64,000 bases of DNA, taken from contig AUXH01000004.1 in the NCBI GenBank assembly GCA_000482145.1, forward strand, positions 39,575 through 103,574. The letters are read 5' to 3'. How positions within the stretch are numbered: the first letter of the stretch is position 1; every line of letters begins with the position of its first letter. Positions 48,145 through 56,702 of this stretch are shown piece by piece. A program made the position numbers and the translations under genes. The notes under the pieces are model-generated. The model ran no database searches and was not told the DNA's origin. It saw only the letters and a program-made list of their open reading frames with translations. The DNA is from Strigomonas culicis. Lineage: Eukaryota > Euglenozoa > Kinetoplastea > Trypanosomatida > Trypanosomatidae.

Positions 48145-49557
48145 TCACATCATCACACAGCATAACCCACACTGATTGTAGTACTTCTTTCCGCGCTTGA
48201 TTTCGCGCCTTCCGCGCTTCGTCTTCTCGTGGGTGGCCTGTGTGCCCTTTAGAACCGTCATGATCGCCTCATCCTGCTGCATCACGCTGAACTGCAGGTC
48301 CAGAAAGAGACGGTGGAGACGCTCCATGTTCTGCTCCACCTCCGCGATGGCCATGCGGTTCTCCAAGACACTCGTGTACAGCTGCTCACATGTGGTGAAG
48401 CAAAAGATGCCGCCCTGGCCGTCCTGCAGGTCCTGTCGCGTGCTGACAAGATACTCGGCGAGCTGCTGGATCAGCGCCAGGCGCGTCGCCGCGGTGTCTC
48501 CCGCGAGAGGCGCTCCCTCTGCGCTCGACGGACCGGTGTTCATCCGCCCCATCTGTGCGTCCTCCTTCTTCTTGGGATCTGGGACGGACGGCTGCTCGCC
48601 CGGTAGCGATTTCCTATCGCTCGCGGCGCTGTACATGGTGCTGTTGTCCATCCCCAGACCAGGCGACAGTTTGCGTGGCGTCAGGGCATCCTCAAGCCCG
48701 TCGAACGCCACCCGCGTCCCGTTATACGACAGGAGCTGCTGCAGCACGCGCGTCTCCTCCGACGCGCTCTCCGCGCCGGGCTGCTTCATGAAGTAGATAG
48801 TCAGCTGTCGCCGCGCCGCCTCCACCCGCGCGGCGTGGTAGCGCTGCTCCACCGTCCACAGCCGCCGCATCGTCGCCTGGAGGCGCTCCCCCACGTACGT
48901 GCTGATGTTGCGGCGCATCTGAAGCTCAGCGTCGGAGGCCGTGGCGCCCGCGGCCTCGCGCGCGCTGTGGCCGTCCACGACCCCACGCTCCACCGGGTCG
49001 TGCCGCGACGTGAGAAGCAGACGCTGCGTCTCCGCGTCGTAGCGGTCGCGCAGCGTCTTGCCCCGCATGAGGGCACACTGCACCCACCGAAGCCGCTCGT
49101 CGATCTCCGCGAGCGTGGAGGCCATCACGGGCATGCTAATCGGCGGGGGACGCCGGCGGGCGGACGCGCGTGTGGTGAGGGACGTGGCGACCGCGTCGCC
49201 TCCTTGGCAACGAATACCACTGTCACTAACGGAAGAAAGCTTCGTGTCCTGAGAATTGAAACTAACTTCCTCGTTCTCCAGCAAGGGAGCCGTCGTCGAC
49301 GTCTGACGAGAGGCGTGCAGTGGTACAAAGGCATTGTCAACGGCCATGTCTAGCTTGGAGATATCCGCATTGGCATTGGCCAAGAGCACGTTCATTGCCT
49401 CCACATCATCGGCGTTCACAGCGGGGGGCGCTGCTGCGGCTTCATTGTCGGCGTGTGGGGAAGTTTCCACGGCAGCCCCTTGCAAGGCCGACGGGGCCTT
49501 GGCGTCGATCTCCGACACCTCCATCAACTGTCTTCGCAAAGCAGGAAGGAGGTCCAT
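48145..49557 (-). CDS. Syntaxin-like Qa-SNARE with C-terminal CaaX box
   Basis: This 470-residue protein has about 140 N-terminal residues that are Ala/Asp-rich and disordered. An Habc-like helical region follows (about 140-255, including WTVEQRYHAARVEAARRQLT, like the third syntaxin helix). The SNARE helix is near 395-455 (AEVEQNMERLHRLFLDLQFS then VMQQDEAIMTVLK), with a Gln at the expected zero layer. In syntaxins a transmembrane helix follows the basic juxtamembrane stretch. Here the chain ends REIKRGKKYYNQCGLCCVMM, where CVMM is a CaaX box and the neighbouring cysteines could be palmitoylated. The protein should sit on cytosolic membrane faces and drive fusion with other SNAREs; which organelle is unknown. 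The start is the ATG at 49557 (MDLLPALRRQLMEV). Confidence 0.78.
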   Translation of the reverse strand: MDLLPALRRQLMEVSEIDAKAPSALQGAAVETSPHADNEAAAAPPAVNADDVEAMNVLLANANADISKLDMAVDNAFVPLHASRQTSTTAPLLENEEVSFNSQDTKLSSVSDSGIRCQGGDAVATSLTTRASARRRPPPISMPVMASTLAEIDERLRWVQCALMRGKTLRDRYDAETQRLLLTSRHDPVERGVVDGHSAREAAGATASDAELQMRRNISTYVGERLQATMRRLWTVEQRYHAARVEAARRQLTIYFMKQPGAESASEETRVLQQLLSYNGTRVAFDGLEDALTPRKLSPGLGMDNSTMYSAASDRKSLPGEQPSVPDPKKKEDAQMGRMNTGPSSAEGAPLAGDTAATRLALIQQLAEYLVSTRQDLQDGQGGIFCFTTCEQLYTSVLENRMAIAEVEQNMERLHRLFLDLQFSVMQQDEAIMTVLKGTQATHEKTKRGRREIKRGKKYYNQCGLCCVMM

Positions 49558-49597
49558 CTTTGAGCGTTACGTATTGGCCAGTAGAACGTAGGTATAA

Positions 49598-49631
<34 letters not shown>

Positions 49632-50186
49632 ACTGGGTTCTAAGATGTGTAGAAAAAAAAAAAAGAGGAGAGAGGGGCGGTGAGACGTTCATGTGAAGAG
49701 AGACACCAAATAGTCGACAAGCGACAAGAGACAGAGAGAGCTGCATCATGTTTTCTCTGGATTCTGTTCATCTCTCCGGCGTACGTTCAAATGCACGTGG
49801 AGCGCGTGCTGCACACTTTTCGCAGCCTCAGCGCGTGTGTGTATGCATGTATGTGTGTATATGGTTGTGTGTGTTTCTTCTCGATTATTGCTTATTAGAA
49901 TCATTTATTTTGAATAAATCAAACAGAAGAAGAAAAACAAATCATTAATACAATTAAGATGATGAAAAGAACATTACAGTCATTTAAACTGGAAAGAAGA
50001 GGCACAATAGCAAAAGAAACTGTGCCTCACCCTGTGTATATACGTGTATACATACGTATGCGAGTAAGCGGGTGTATCCGTCTCTTCAGTGATTCATGCG
50101 TTGAGCCAGGTGACGCTTTCACGCACCCCCCTTCACAGCATGTCTGCCAGCACGCTTGCGCGTTTCGCTACTCCTCCATTACTTTT
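49558..50186. other. Spacer between Qa-SNARE and transportin genes
   Basis: About 0.63 kb. It contains the (TG)n microsatellite, TG-rich sequence again near 49838-49880, and AT-rich sequence around 49900-49960. No gene is seen. Confidence 0.65.
49599..49629. repeat. (TG)15 microsatellite
   Basis: An uninterrupted TG dinucleotide run about 40 bases upstream of the Qa-SNARE start codon; the transcript would carry (CA)n close to the ATG. Confidence 0.92.
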
Positions 50187-52931
50187 TTAGTTGAGTCCGT
50201 AGACTTGGAAGAGCTGGATGCGGTGCTGCTCGCTGTAGCTCGCGAGGCGCGTCTGCCACTGCTGAGGGGCTGTGCGCTTCACCTGGAGCAGCAGCTCCTT
50301 CAGAACGCGCTGCACGTCCGGCGAGCCCTGCGCGAGGGAGCAGGCGAGATCAAAAAAGAGTATCAGGTTCTCTCCTACGAGCTGCAGTTGTAGCTGTGGT
50401 TGCTGTAGCGCCAGGAGGAAGCCGGCGACGGCGGTATCCTTCTGCGGCACGTACTTCATGTCCCGCGCGTACTCGAGGAAGCGTTTACTGAAGGTCGCCA
50501 GCGGGCACTGCGTGCGCTGCGGCAGGTCCGGGGCCTCGTTGAGCGCGAGCCCAATGTAGAGCGTGATGTTCTCTGCCATGTTGCGCATGTCGGCCGTGAT
50601 GGTGCTCGTGCCGAGCAGCAGGGCCAGCCGCTGGAACAGCTGCGGCCCCTGCGCAATCGTGTTCAGCAGGTGCAGCTGCGGGCCGCTCACGGCGTTCTCG
50701 ATCAGGTTGCACAGCGTCCACGCGAGGTTGCTGATGACGCCGCTGTTGGCCTCGGACAGCTCGTTCAGGTTGAGGAGCGCGGCGTCGCAGAACGCAGGCA
50801 GCACGGCCTGCAGATACGCCGGCACCGCGCCCGCCACGTCGCCGGTGAGGCTAAATCCACTGGAGCGGATGTCCGACAGCTCGTCCGTCAGGAGCGCCAG
50901 CACGACCTGCATGAAGGTTGGCCCCGCGCTCTGGATGAGCGCCTCCACCCTACCGCCGAGGGCGCAGAAGAGGCCACTCAGCAAGTCGGCCGAGGTGATG
51001 AGAAACTCCACCTCCGGTGGGTCCTGGTTCGCCTGCTCCGCCGCGCGGCGCAGCTGCAGGTGGTGCTGCAGCATGCCGAAGCCGCGGCTGAAGATGTTCT
51101 CCGCCATGGGCTCCATCGCGGTGCCCAGGGCCGCCGCGACGCCGCTCATGCAGTCGAAGAGCGAGAAGAGCAGCATGCTGTCGTTGCTGGTCTCCATCCA
51201 GAGCTGGCCGAGCGGGCCCAGGAAGGCCTGCGTGGCCGCCTCGTTTTGCCGAAAGTCCTCGCCGGCGCTCTCGCACACGGTCTTGAGCGTCTCCAGCAGC
51301 AGCACGCGGTTCTTCAGCTGGTAGCCCTGCAGGCACTGCCCGATCGTCACCGCAATGGGGTGTATAAAGGGTGTGATGGGCGTGTACGCATCGACGCAGA
51401 TCTTCACCATCGTGAGCAACGCCGTCGTGGCGTAGTCCTGCACAAACTTGGAAGGGTTCTGCATCTTGGCCAGCGCGCTGTGCACGATGAACCGCTCCAA
51501 GAGCGCGGCGTCCTCGACCACGTAGTTGCCGAGCTGCGACACGGTCCACAGACTGATGGCCACCACGAGGAAGTGCGTCTCGGGGTCCTCCAGCAGCTGC
51601 AGCAGCCGCCCCACGACGCTCGGCAGATACGGGCGCAGGGAGTCGAAGCAGCCCTCCGAGATGGCGCCCACAGCGAGCACCGCGGCCTCGAGCTCACGCC
51701 ACGGCCGGTTGGTCTGCATCATGGCGTCAATCGCCGTGAGCACCGGCGGCAGAATGCGGTCTCCGTAGGCGGCACTAATGGAGTCCAGCGTGGAGGCGGA
51801 GATGCGTCGCAGGTTGTAGTCCTCCACCTCCTCGTCCAGCCCGTCCCCATCATCGTCGTCGTTCACGGTTTGCTCCTTCGCTTGGTAGTGGCGCGGACGG
51901 ATGTCCTCCTCCTTGTCGGGGACGTTCCAGTCCGACGCGTTCGCCTGCAGCATGCCAATCTCCATATCGGAAAACATCATCGCGCGGACGAGGGTGGGAA
52001 TGACCTGCTTCATCGTCTCCTCCGCGAGCTCCTGGAAGTGCGGGAAGTAGAGCACCGCGGACCAGAAGCCGGTCGCCGCGATGCGCAGCTGCTCTTCGCT
52101 GCCACTCATGTCCTGGCTGGAGTTGGTCACCTGCACCATCAGCGCGAGCATGCGACCGAACAGCTGGTCGTCGATCAGGTCGTAGAAGGTGAGGGAGAGC
52201 ACGAGACACTCCACACCTGCTGACGCGATCTCGGTGGAGAGCGGGGCCTGCAAATTCGCAAAGCAGGCATCGATCACCTGCAGCACGCCCGTCCGCATGA
52301 AGCGGTACGAGTAGCCCTCGTTGTCGATACCGGCTTGCTCCAGCACGTCGCGCATGATGTGCAGGGCGCGCAGCCGCACCTCCAGTGCCTCCTTCGACTG
52401 ACCCAAGTCCGTTGTCAGGTAGGAGAACGCAACGCCCACGATTTGGTCCGTGATATGCCGCATGTCCAGGAGCTGAATGCAGTCGTCCACGATCTCCGAC
52501 AAGGCTCGCATGATGCCGTGCACGGCGGGTGCACTGGACGCGTGCGTCTGTAGCTGTGCGGAGAGGCTTGGCACGAGCTGCTCCACCGCCCACACGTTTT
52601 CCCGCGCGGCGAGGGAAATGATGCTACTGGCAATCTTGCGGATCTGGACCTCCGCGTCCATAATAGCCTGGACGCACACCACCTGTTGCACATTCGGGTT
52701 CTGCGCACACGCGGGATTGCGAGTGAGGTTGTTCTTGATCTGGAAGCCGACCATCATGCGGCCGTGGAGGTCCGCGCTGCTGGTGACGAAGAGGTGTACG
52801 CAGGCGGCAAAGTATTGCGACGGTTGAGCCTGCAGCTGCTGCAGCGTCGCTTCGCCCTGCCGCCGCACATCCTGCGAGGGGCTCGCCGCTGCCTGCAGGG
52901 CCGCTAGAATTTGACTGCTTAGATCCGACAT
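50187..52931 (-). CDS. Transportin-like importin-beta family karyopherin
   Basis: This 914-residue length is typical for the family. It is made of HEAT repeats throughout. The N-terminal importin-beta type start includes AASPSQDVRRQGEATLQQLQ and GRMMVGFQIKNNL. Residues about 345-370 form an acidic loop (DDDDGDGLDEEVEDYNL) followed by RRISASTLDSISAAYGDRIL, a layout seen in transportin and importin-beta. TALLTMVKICVDAYTPI and VLLLETLKTVCESAGE fit central HEAT repeats. Such proteins carry cargo through nuclear pores and release it on RanGTP binding. Transportin rather than importin-beta is my preference, not a certainty. The start is the ATG at 52931 (MSDLSSQILAALQAAAS). Confidence 0.82.
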   Translation of the reverse strand: MSDLSSQILAALQAAASPSQDVRRQGEATLQQLQAQPSQYFAACVHLFVTSSADLHGRMMVGFQIKNNLTRNPACAQNPNVQQVVCVQAIMDAEVQIRKIASSIISLAARENVWAVEQLVPSLSAQLQTHASSAPAVHGIMRALSEIVDDCIQLLDMRHITDQIVGVAFSYLTTDLGQSKEALEVRLRALHIMRDVLEQAGIDNEGYSYRFMRTGVLQVIDACFANLQAPLSTEIASAGVECLVLSLTFYDLIDDQLFGRMLALMVQVTNSSQDMSGSEEQLRIAATGFWSAVLYFPHFQELAEETMKQVIPTLVRAMMFSDMEIGMLQANASDWNVPDKEEDIRPRHYQAKEQTVNDDDDGDGLDEEVEDYNLRRISASTLDSISAAYGDRILPPVLTAIDAMMQTNRPWRELEAAVLAVGAISEGCFDSLRPYLPSVVGRLLQLLEDPETHFLVVAISLWTVSQLGNYVVEDAALLERFIVHSALAKMQNPSKFVQDYATTALLTMVKICVDAYTPITPFIHPIAVTIGQCLQGYQLKNRVLLLETLKTVCESAGEDFRQNEAATQAFLGPLGQLWMETSNDSMLLFSLFDCMSGVAAALGTAMEPMAENIFSRGFGMLQHHLQLRRAAEQANQDPPEVEFLITSADLLSGLFCALGGRVEALIQSAGPTFMQVVLALLTDELSDIRSSGFSLTGDVAGAVPAYLQAVLPAFCDAALLNLNELSEANSGVISNLAWTLCNLIENAVSGPQLHLLNTIAQGPQLFQRLALLLGTSTITADMRNMAENITLYIGLALNEAPDLPQRTQCPLATFSKRFLEYARDMKYVPQKDTAVAGFLLALQQPQLQLQLVGENLILFFDLACSLAQGSPDVQRVLKELLLQVKRTAPQQWQTRLASYSEQHRIQLFQVYGLN

Positions 52932-53820
52932 CCGTTATTCAAGTAAGCCAATAACAAAGAAAAGAAACAGTATAAAGAGCTTCACAGACAGAAGGAGATA
53001 GAGAAAGAGAAAAGGTGGACGTAGAGAAAAACAGAGGATCCTACGTTTAACAAGTTACTAGTTCATACACTCAAAGGTGTCCATTCATTTTTGAAATGTT
53101 TTTTTTTTTTAGTATCCAGTATTATTAAAAGATGGTAGTTTGAGACTATAATAATAAAAAAAAGAGAGCATCGTAATGAAATAAGCCTTGTATACAAAGC
53201 GAGAGATAGACAAATCCTTGTATTTCAAGGAGCCCCGTCTTAATAAAACCCATGGGTACGTGGGATGGCTCGATCACAACACAAAGAAAACATATAATCC
53301 TTTGTTTTTCACTCTTTACAGTATATGAAAGAAAGAAAAAAACAGTTCATCACCTTTTCGTGTTATGGGGCTACTCTTTCATTAACGCAGGTAAATACAC
53401 ATCCCCTTAATTCTCTCTCGCACCCTCCCTACGAATATCGAAAACCTCAGCAACAACAAAAAAAAGTGAGTGGGGGGGGGGGGGCGTTAAGAACGTACAG
53501 ACACATACTAGCTATGTGTCTGTACATAAAACTAGACATTCGCAAAACGTTACAACTATGTACGACGATCAGTATTGAATAGCTTTCGAATAAATTGTGC
53601 TTCGTTAAGCATTACTATTTGAAGGTAATAAAATTCATTTAATAATTAGCGGCGTACGCGTACTTCGTTAATGTTCATATAAACAGAGACGTACACACAC
53701 ACACATGTATATATGTGCATGTGTATGACATCGAATAAATAAAGATCATAATATCAATATGAAAACACAAAAATATGCAATAAAAAAAGAGAAAAAAAAA
53801 CAATTGTTTTATATATAGAT
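52932..53820. other. Spacer between transportin and first Asteroid-like gene
   Basis: About 0.9 kb, AT-rich. It contains a 13-base G run (53472-53484), a 12-base T run near 53099-53110, a CA-type run near 53694-53706 and TA-rich sequence at 53706-53720. No coding sequence is convincing. Confidence 0.65.
53472..53484. repeat. 13-base G homopolymer
   Basis: A run of 13 G on the plus strand, so a C run in the transcript, in the spacer upstream of the transportin gene. It may be part of the splice signal zone. Confidence 0.85.
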
Positions 53821-56031
53821 TTACTCCGGTGGACCACCGTAGTTATACACACATTCTTCTTCCTCCTTCAGATAGATCATCCGTTGCTCGCTGGTAGCGA
53901 ACTCTTTGGGCAGTGGGTTGGGCTGAAAGGGGAATGCCTCTTCATCCAGAAAGGGTCCCTGGGCACAGCACGCCAGAAGCGCCTCCGCTGTGGCTGCCAC
54001 CGTCCGCAGTGCGTCTCTTTCCTCCGCACTCGTCCCCTCTGCCGCCGCAAGCAGCAGCCGCTCCTCCGTCAGGCCACCGTTCACGACCACGTGCAGCACC
54101 GAGCCGGAGAAGGCGGAATATGGCTCTGGCAGTGCCAACTTGGTCACCGCACTCGGCCCACCATGGACCACAACAAAGATGTCAAACGTCATGAGAAAGG
54201 AGTCCACAAAACACTCCGCAATCTCCATCGCACGACAGCTCAGTCGTTTCTGGCGCCATCGCTGCAGCCACCGCCGCAGCACCGGCGCCACGTGCGCCGC
54301 GCCCTCCGTCAGCGCACGCGTGAGCGCGACGGTGTACGCCAGCTGTCGCAGCTCCTGCGGCCCCAGCACGCTCGTGCGCACCGCCCACAGCACGCACGAC
54401 AGGAAGAAGAGCCCCGCGTCCTCCTGAGGGGTCTGGCAGAAGAGCCGCTGCAGGAAGGCGCACCGCCTTTCCTCAGCAGGCCCGCCACCCTCACGCAGCT
54501 GGCGCACGGCTTTCCGCATTTTTTTGCTCACACGGCACACCTCCGGCACCTCCACATGGTCCACGTCATCGTAGACCCTCACCTCCGCCTTGTGCAGCAG
54601 GGCGACAGACATCATGAAGAGCGTACGCAGGGCCGCAGTATCCGTCGCATACGCAAAGCGGCCGTGGCAGAACGGTCGTCGCTCCTTTTGCGCGATGCCG
54701 TACAAGTGTAACGTATGCAACGATCGCGGCAACGCTTGGCATTCTCTGATCGTCGGCTCGTTCAAGCTGCAAGGAACGGACCTATCGTGTAATCCCCGTG
54801 CGGCAAACCGAAACTTGCGGAGGGAATCCACCACGTGGGGTGTCCGCTGCCGCGCCTCCAGCTCCCTCGCGGCCTCGGTGTCCTTCTTTGCAACTCTCTG
54901 CAGAAGCTGTAAGGCGTCAAGGAACATCAGGGGGATCTCCTCCGGCGGACGAGACCGGCTGGCCTCCCCATACGGATCCACTTCGGACGAGGTATCGCTC
55001 GTCGCAAGGCTCGCAAGGAGCTCCAGATCAGACTGCTTGAGAGGTATGTCATCATTCATCATATTGCCATCCGCGTCACAGAACCTTCTTGAAGGGTCAG
55101 GAGACACCCTGAGTAGTTTCAATCTTCGGCACAACACGGAAGAAACGAAGTAGGGAAGGGAGAGCGGGCCCGCCTCCACCCCTGGCACCGCCTTGCCATC
55201 CGCACGCAGCAGCTGCTCTAGCGGTAAATCCCTGATGAACACGGTGAAGATGCCCTTCATGATGCACATGTCGCAATCACTTGTGATTACCAAAATGGCA
55301 TCAAAGCGTCGCATCAGCACGCCGATTTCAGTGTCCACCTCGCCGCTAACGTACACAACTGCTGCCGTCCCGCCGCCTGTCTCCGTGTGCAGCCGCTGCA
55401 GCACGCACCGGATCTGGTGAAAGCTCAGAGACGGGACAGGCTGATGCGCGTTTGCTTTACGCTTGCCAGAACTCTGGGTGGGACGCTGCAGCGGGAGAGA
55501 CGGCTGCAGGCAACACTGCCATTTGCCATAAGGGTTCCTCTTATCATCCACGAGCCCATTGCAGTAGTCGTACAGATGCACATGCGCCAGCAGCCGCTTG
55601 GCGGCACGCGCATCGCGCACCTTCTGGCGAATTTTGTCCGCCTGCTGCTCCGCACTCGCCCCGGTGGTGGCCGTGTCCAAGTGGCTGTAGCTCTTTCCAT
55701 CGAGTACGAAGACGAGCCGCACCCCGTACGTGTCGTACAAGGTGCGCACGAGGGACTCCATCGCACGCGCGATTTTCCAGTAGTCCCCACCCAGCACGTC
55801 CGCGTCGGGAAAGGCATCTTCGCCCAGTGGGCCCGCGCCGGGCAGCGTATTTGCTGCTGTGCAGCGCTCCGCGAGCGCGATCCACAGCGCCCTGCCGTCC
55901 ACCAAAAAGGTGTCAGAATCCCCACCACCGCGCGAGGGTCGCTTTTTCTTTGGCTCGAAAACGATTTCGTTGCTGTAGCGTTTAAACGGATTGCTGTGAT
56001 GGATAAAGGAAAACAAACCACGGACACCCAT
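53821..56031 (-). CDS. XPG/Asteroid-like PIN-domain nuclease, copy A
   Basis: This 736-residue protein starts at the ATG at 56031 with MGVRGLFSFI, the hallmark N-terminus of the FEN1/XPG/Asteroid group. Acidic motifs of the PIN-like fold follow: TFLVDGRALWIALAE, GVRLVFVLDGK, then SGEVDTEIGVLMRRFDAILV and ITSDCDMCIMKG. The GExDxEI plus TSDxDM pattern resembles the Asteroid branch more than FEN1. The C-terminal half is unrecognised. All visible acidic residues are kept, so structure-specific nuclease activity is plausible but unproven. It is a tandem duplicate of the gene at 56703-58847, with blocks of identical DNA in the 3' half and diverged blocks elsewhere. Its own C-terminus (YLKEEEECVYNYGGPPE) differs from copy B. 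Confidence 0.8.
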   Translation of the reverse strand: MGVRGLFSFIHHSNPFKRYSNEIVFEPKKKRPSRGGGDSDTFLVDGRALWIALAERCTAANTLPGAGPLGEDAFPDADVLGGDYWKIARAMESLVRTLYDTYGVRLVFVLDGKSYSHLDTATTGASAEQQADKIRQKVRDARAAKRLLAHVHLYDYCNGLVDDKRNPYGKWQCCLQPSLPLQRPTQSSGKRKANAHQPVPSLSFHQIRCVLQRLHTETGGGTAAVVYVSGEVDTEIGVLMRRFDAILVITSDCDMCIMKGIFTVFIRDLPLEQLLRADGKAVPGVEAGPLSLPYFVSSVLCRRLKLLRVSPDPSRRFCDADGNMMNDDIPLKQSDLELLASLATSDTSSEVDPYGEASRSRPPEEIPLMFLDALQLLQRVAKKDTEAARELEARQRTPHVVDSLRKFRFAARGLHDRSVPCSLNEPTIRECQALPRSLHTLHLYGIAQKERRPFCHGRFAYATDTAALRTLFMMSVALLHKAEVRVYDDVDHVEVPEVCRVSKKMRKAVRQLREGGGPAEERRCAFLQRLFCQTPQEDAGLFFLSCVLWAVRTSVLGPQELRQLAYTVALTRALTEGAAHVAPVLRRWLQRWRQKRLSCRAMEIAECFVDSFLMTFDIFVVVHGGPSAVTKLALPEPYSAFSGSVLHVVVNGGLTEERLLLAAAEGTSAEERDALRTVAATAEALLACCAQGPFLDEEAFPFQPNPLPKEFATSEQRMIYLKEEEECVYNYGGPPE

Positions 56032-56702
56032 TGCTCTTAAAAGATCACTCCTTGATACAGTGTTTCTTGTTATTCTTGAGCGAAAGGAGGTGCTATGTAA
56101 AAGTGAGAACGAAATTGGCCACAGTCAATAGTTGGCAAAAAATAATCCTAGTAGTCTTTGAAAAAAAAAAGGCGGTGGCAAAGAGAAACAGGGAAAAGTC
56201 AAGTGAACAATAAAGAGAGAGAAAAGTTGAGTTAACCACGGAGATCGCCTTCATAATTGAGACCATGTCCCTGCTCATCTGGCAAGCTTCACTACATGAA
56301 TTGATTTGTGCTACGCACAAGACTCGGCTCATTGAGCACTCGACCAATCGACAGAGCGAGCCGTGAGTTGCTTATGGTAAGACCAGTGCACAAAAACCAC
56401 CCTCAACGTGGACAAAACGTGCGTGCTGATTAGTTTCACTTTCGCGGCATTACAATGAAAAAAAAAGAAAACTATAAAGTTTAATGATACTGTTGACACG
56501 TCCGGCGTGAGCATTTTGACTCTTCCGCTCCTACAAAAACGGAAAGTAGTTGTCATTCGGACAAAAAGAACGATAAAGAAAACAAAAATGCGTTAGATTA
56601 TTTTTTGATGAAAAAAAAAAGAGTAAAACTCACAAATGCAGTACTAGTTAGTATATATATATATATATATATATGAAGATCCTATGACTTTTTGATTCGC
56701 AT
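56032..56702. other. Spacer between the two Asteroid-like genes
   Basis: About 0.67 kb, AT-rich. A purine block on the plus strand (56160-56230) is pyrimidine-rich in the transcript. A-runs lie near 56456-56468 and 56610-56620, and the TA microsatellite is at 56652-56674. No gene is seen. Confidence 0.65.
56652..56674. repeat. (TA)n microsatellite
   Basis: An uninterrupted TA dinucleotide run about 28 bases beyond the stop codon of the second Asteroid-like gene, so in its 3' UTR. Confidence 0.9.
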
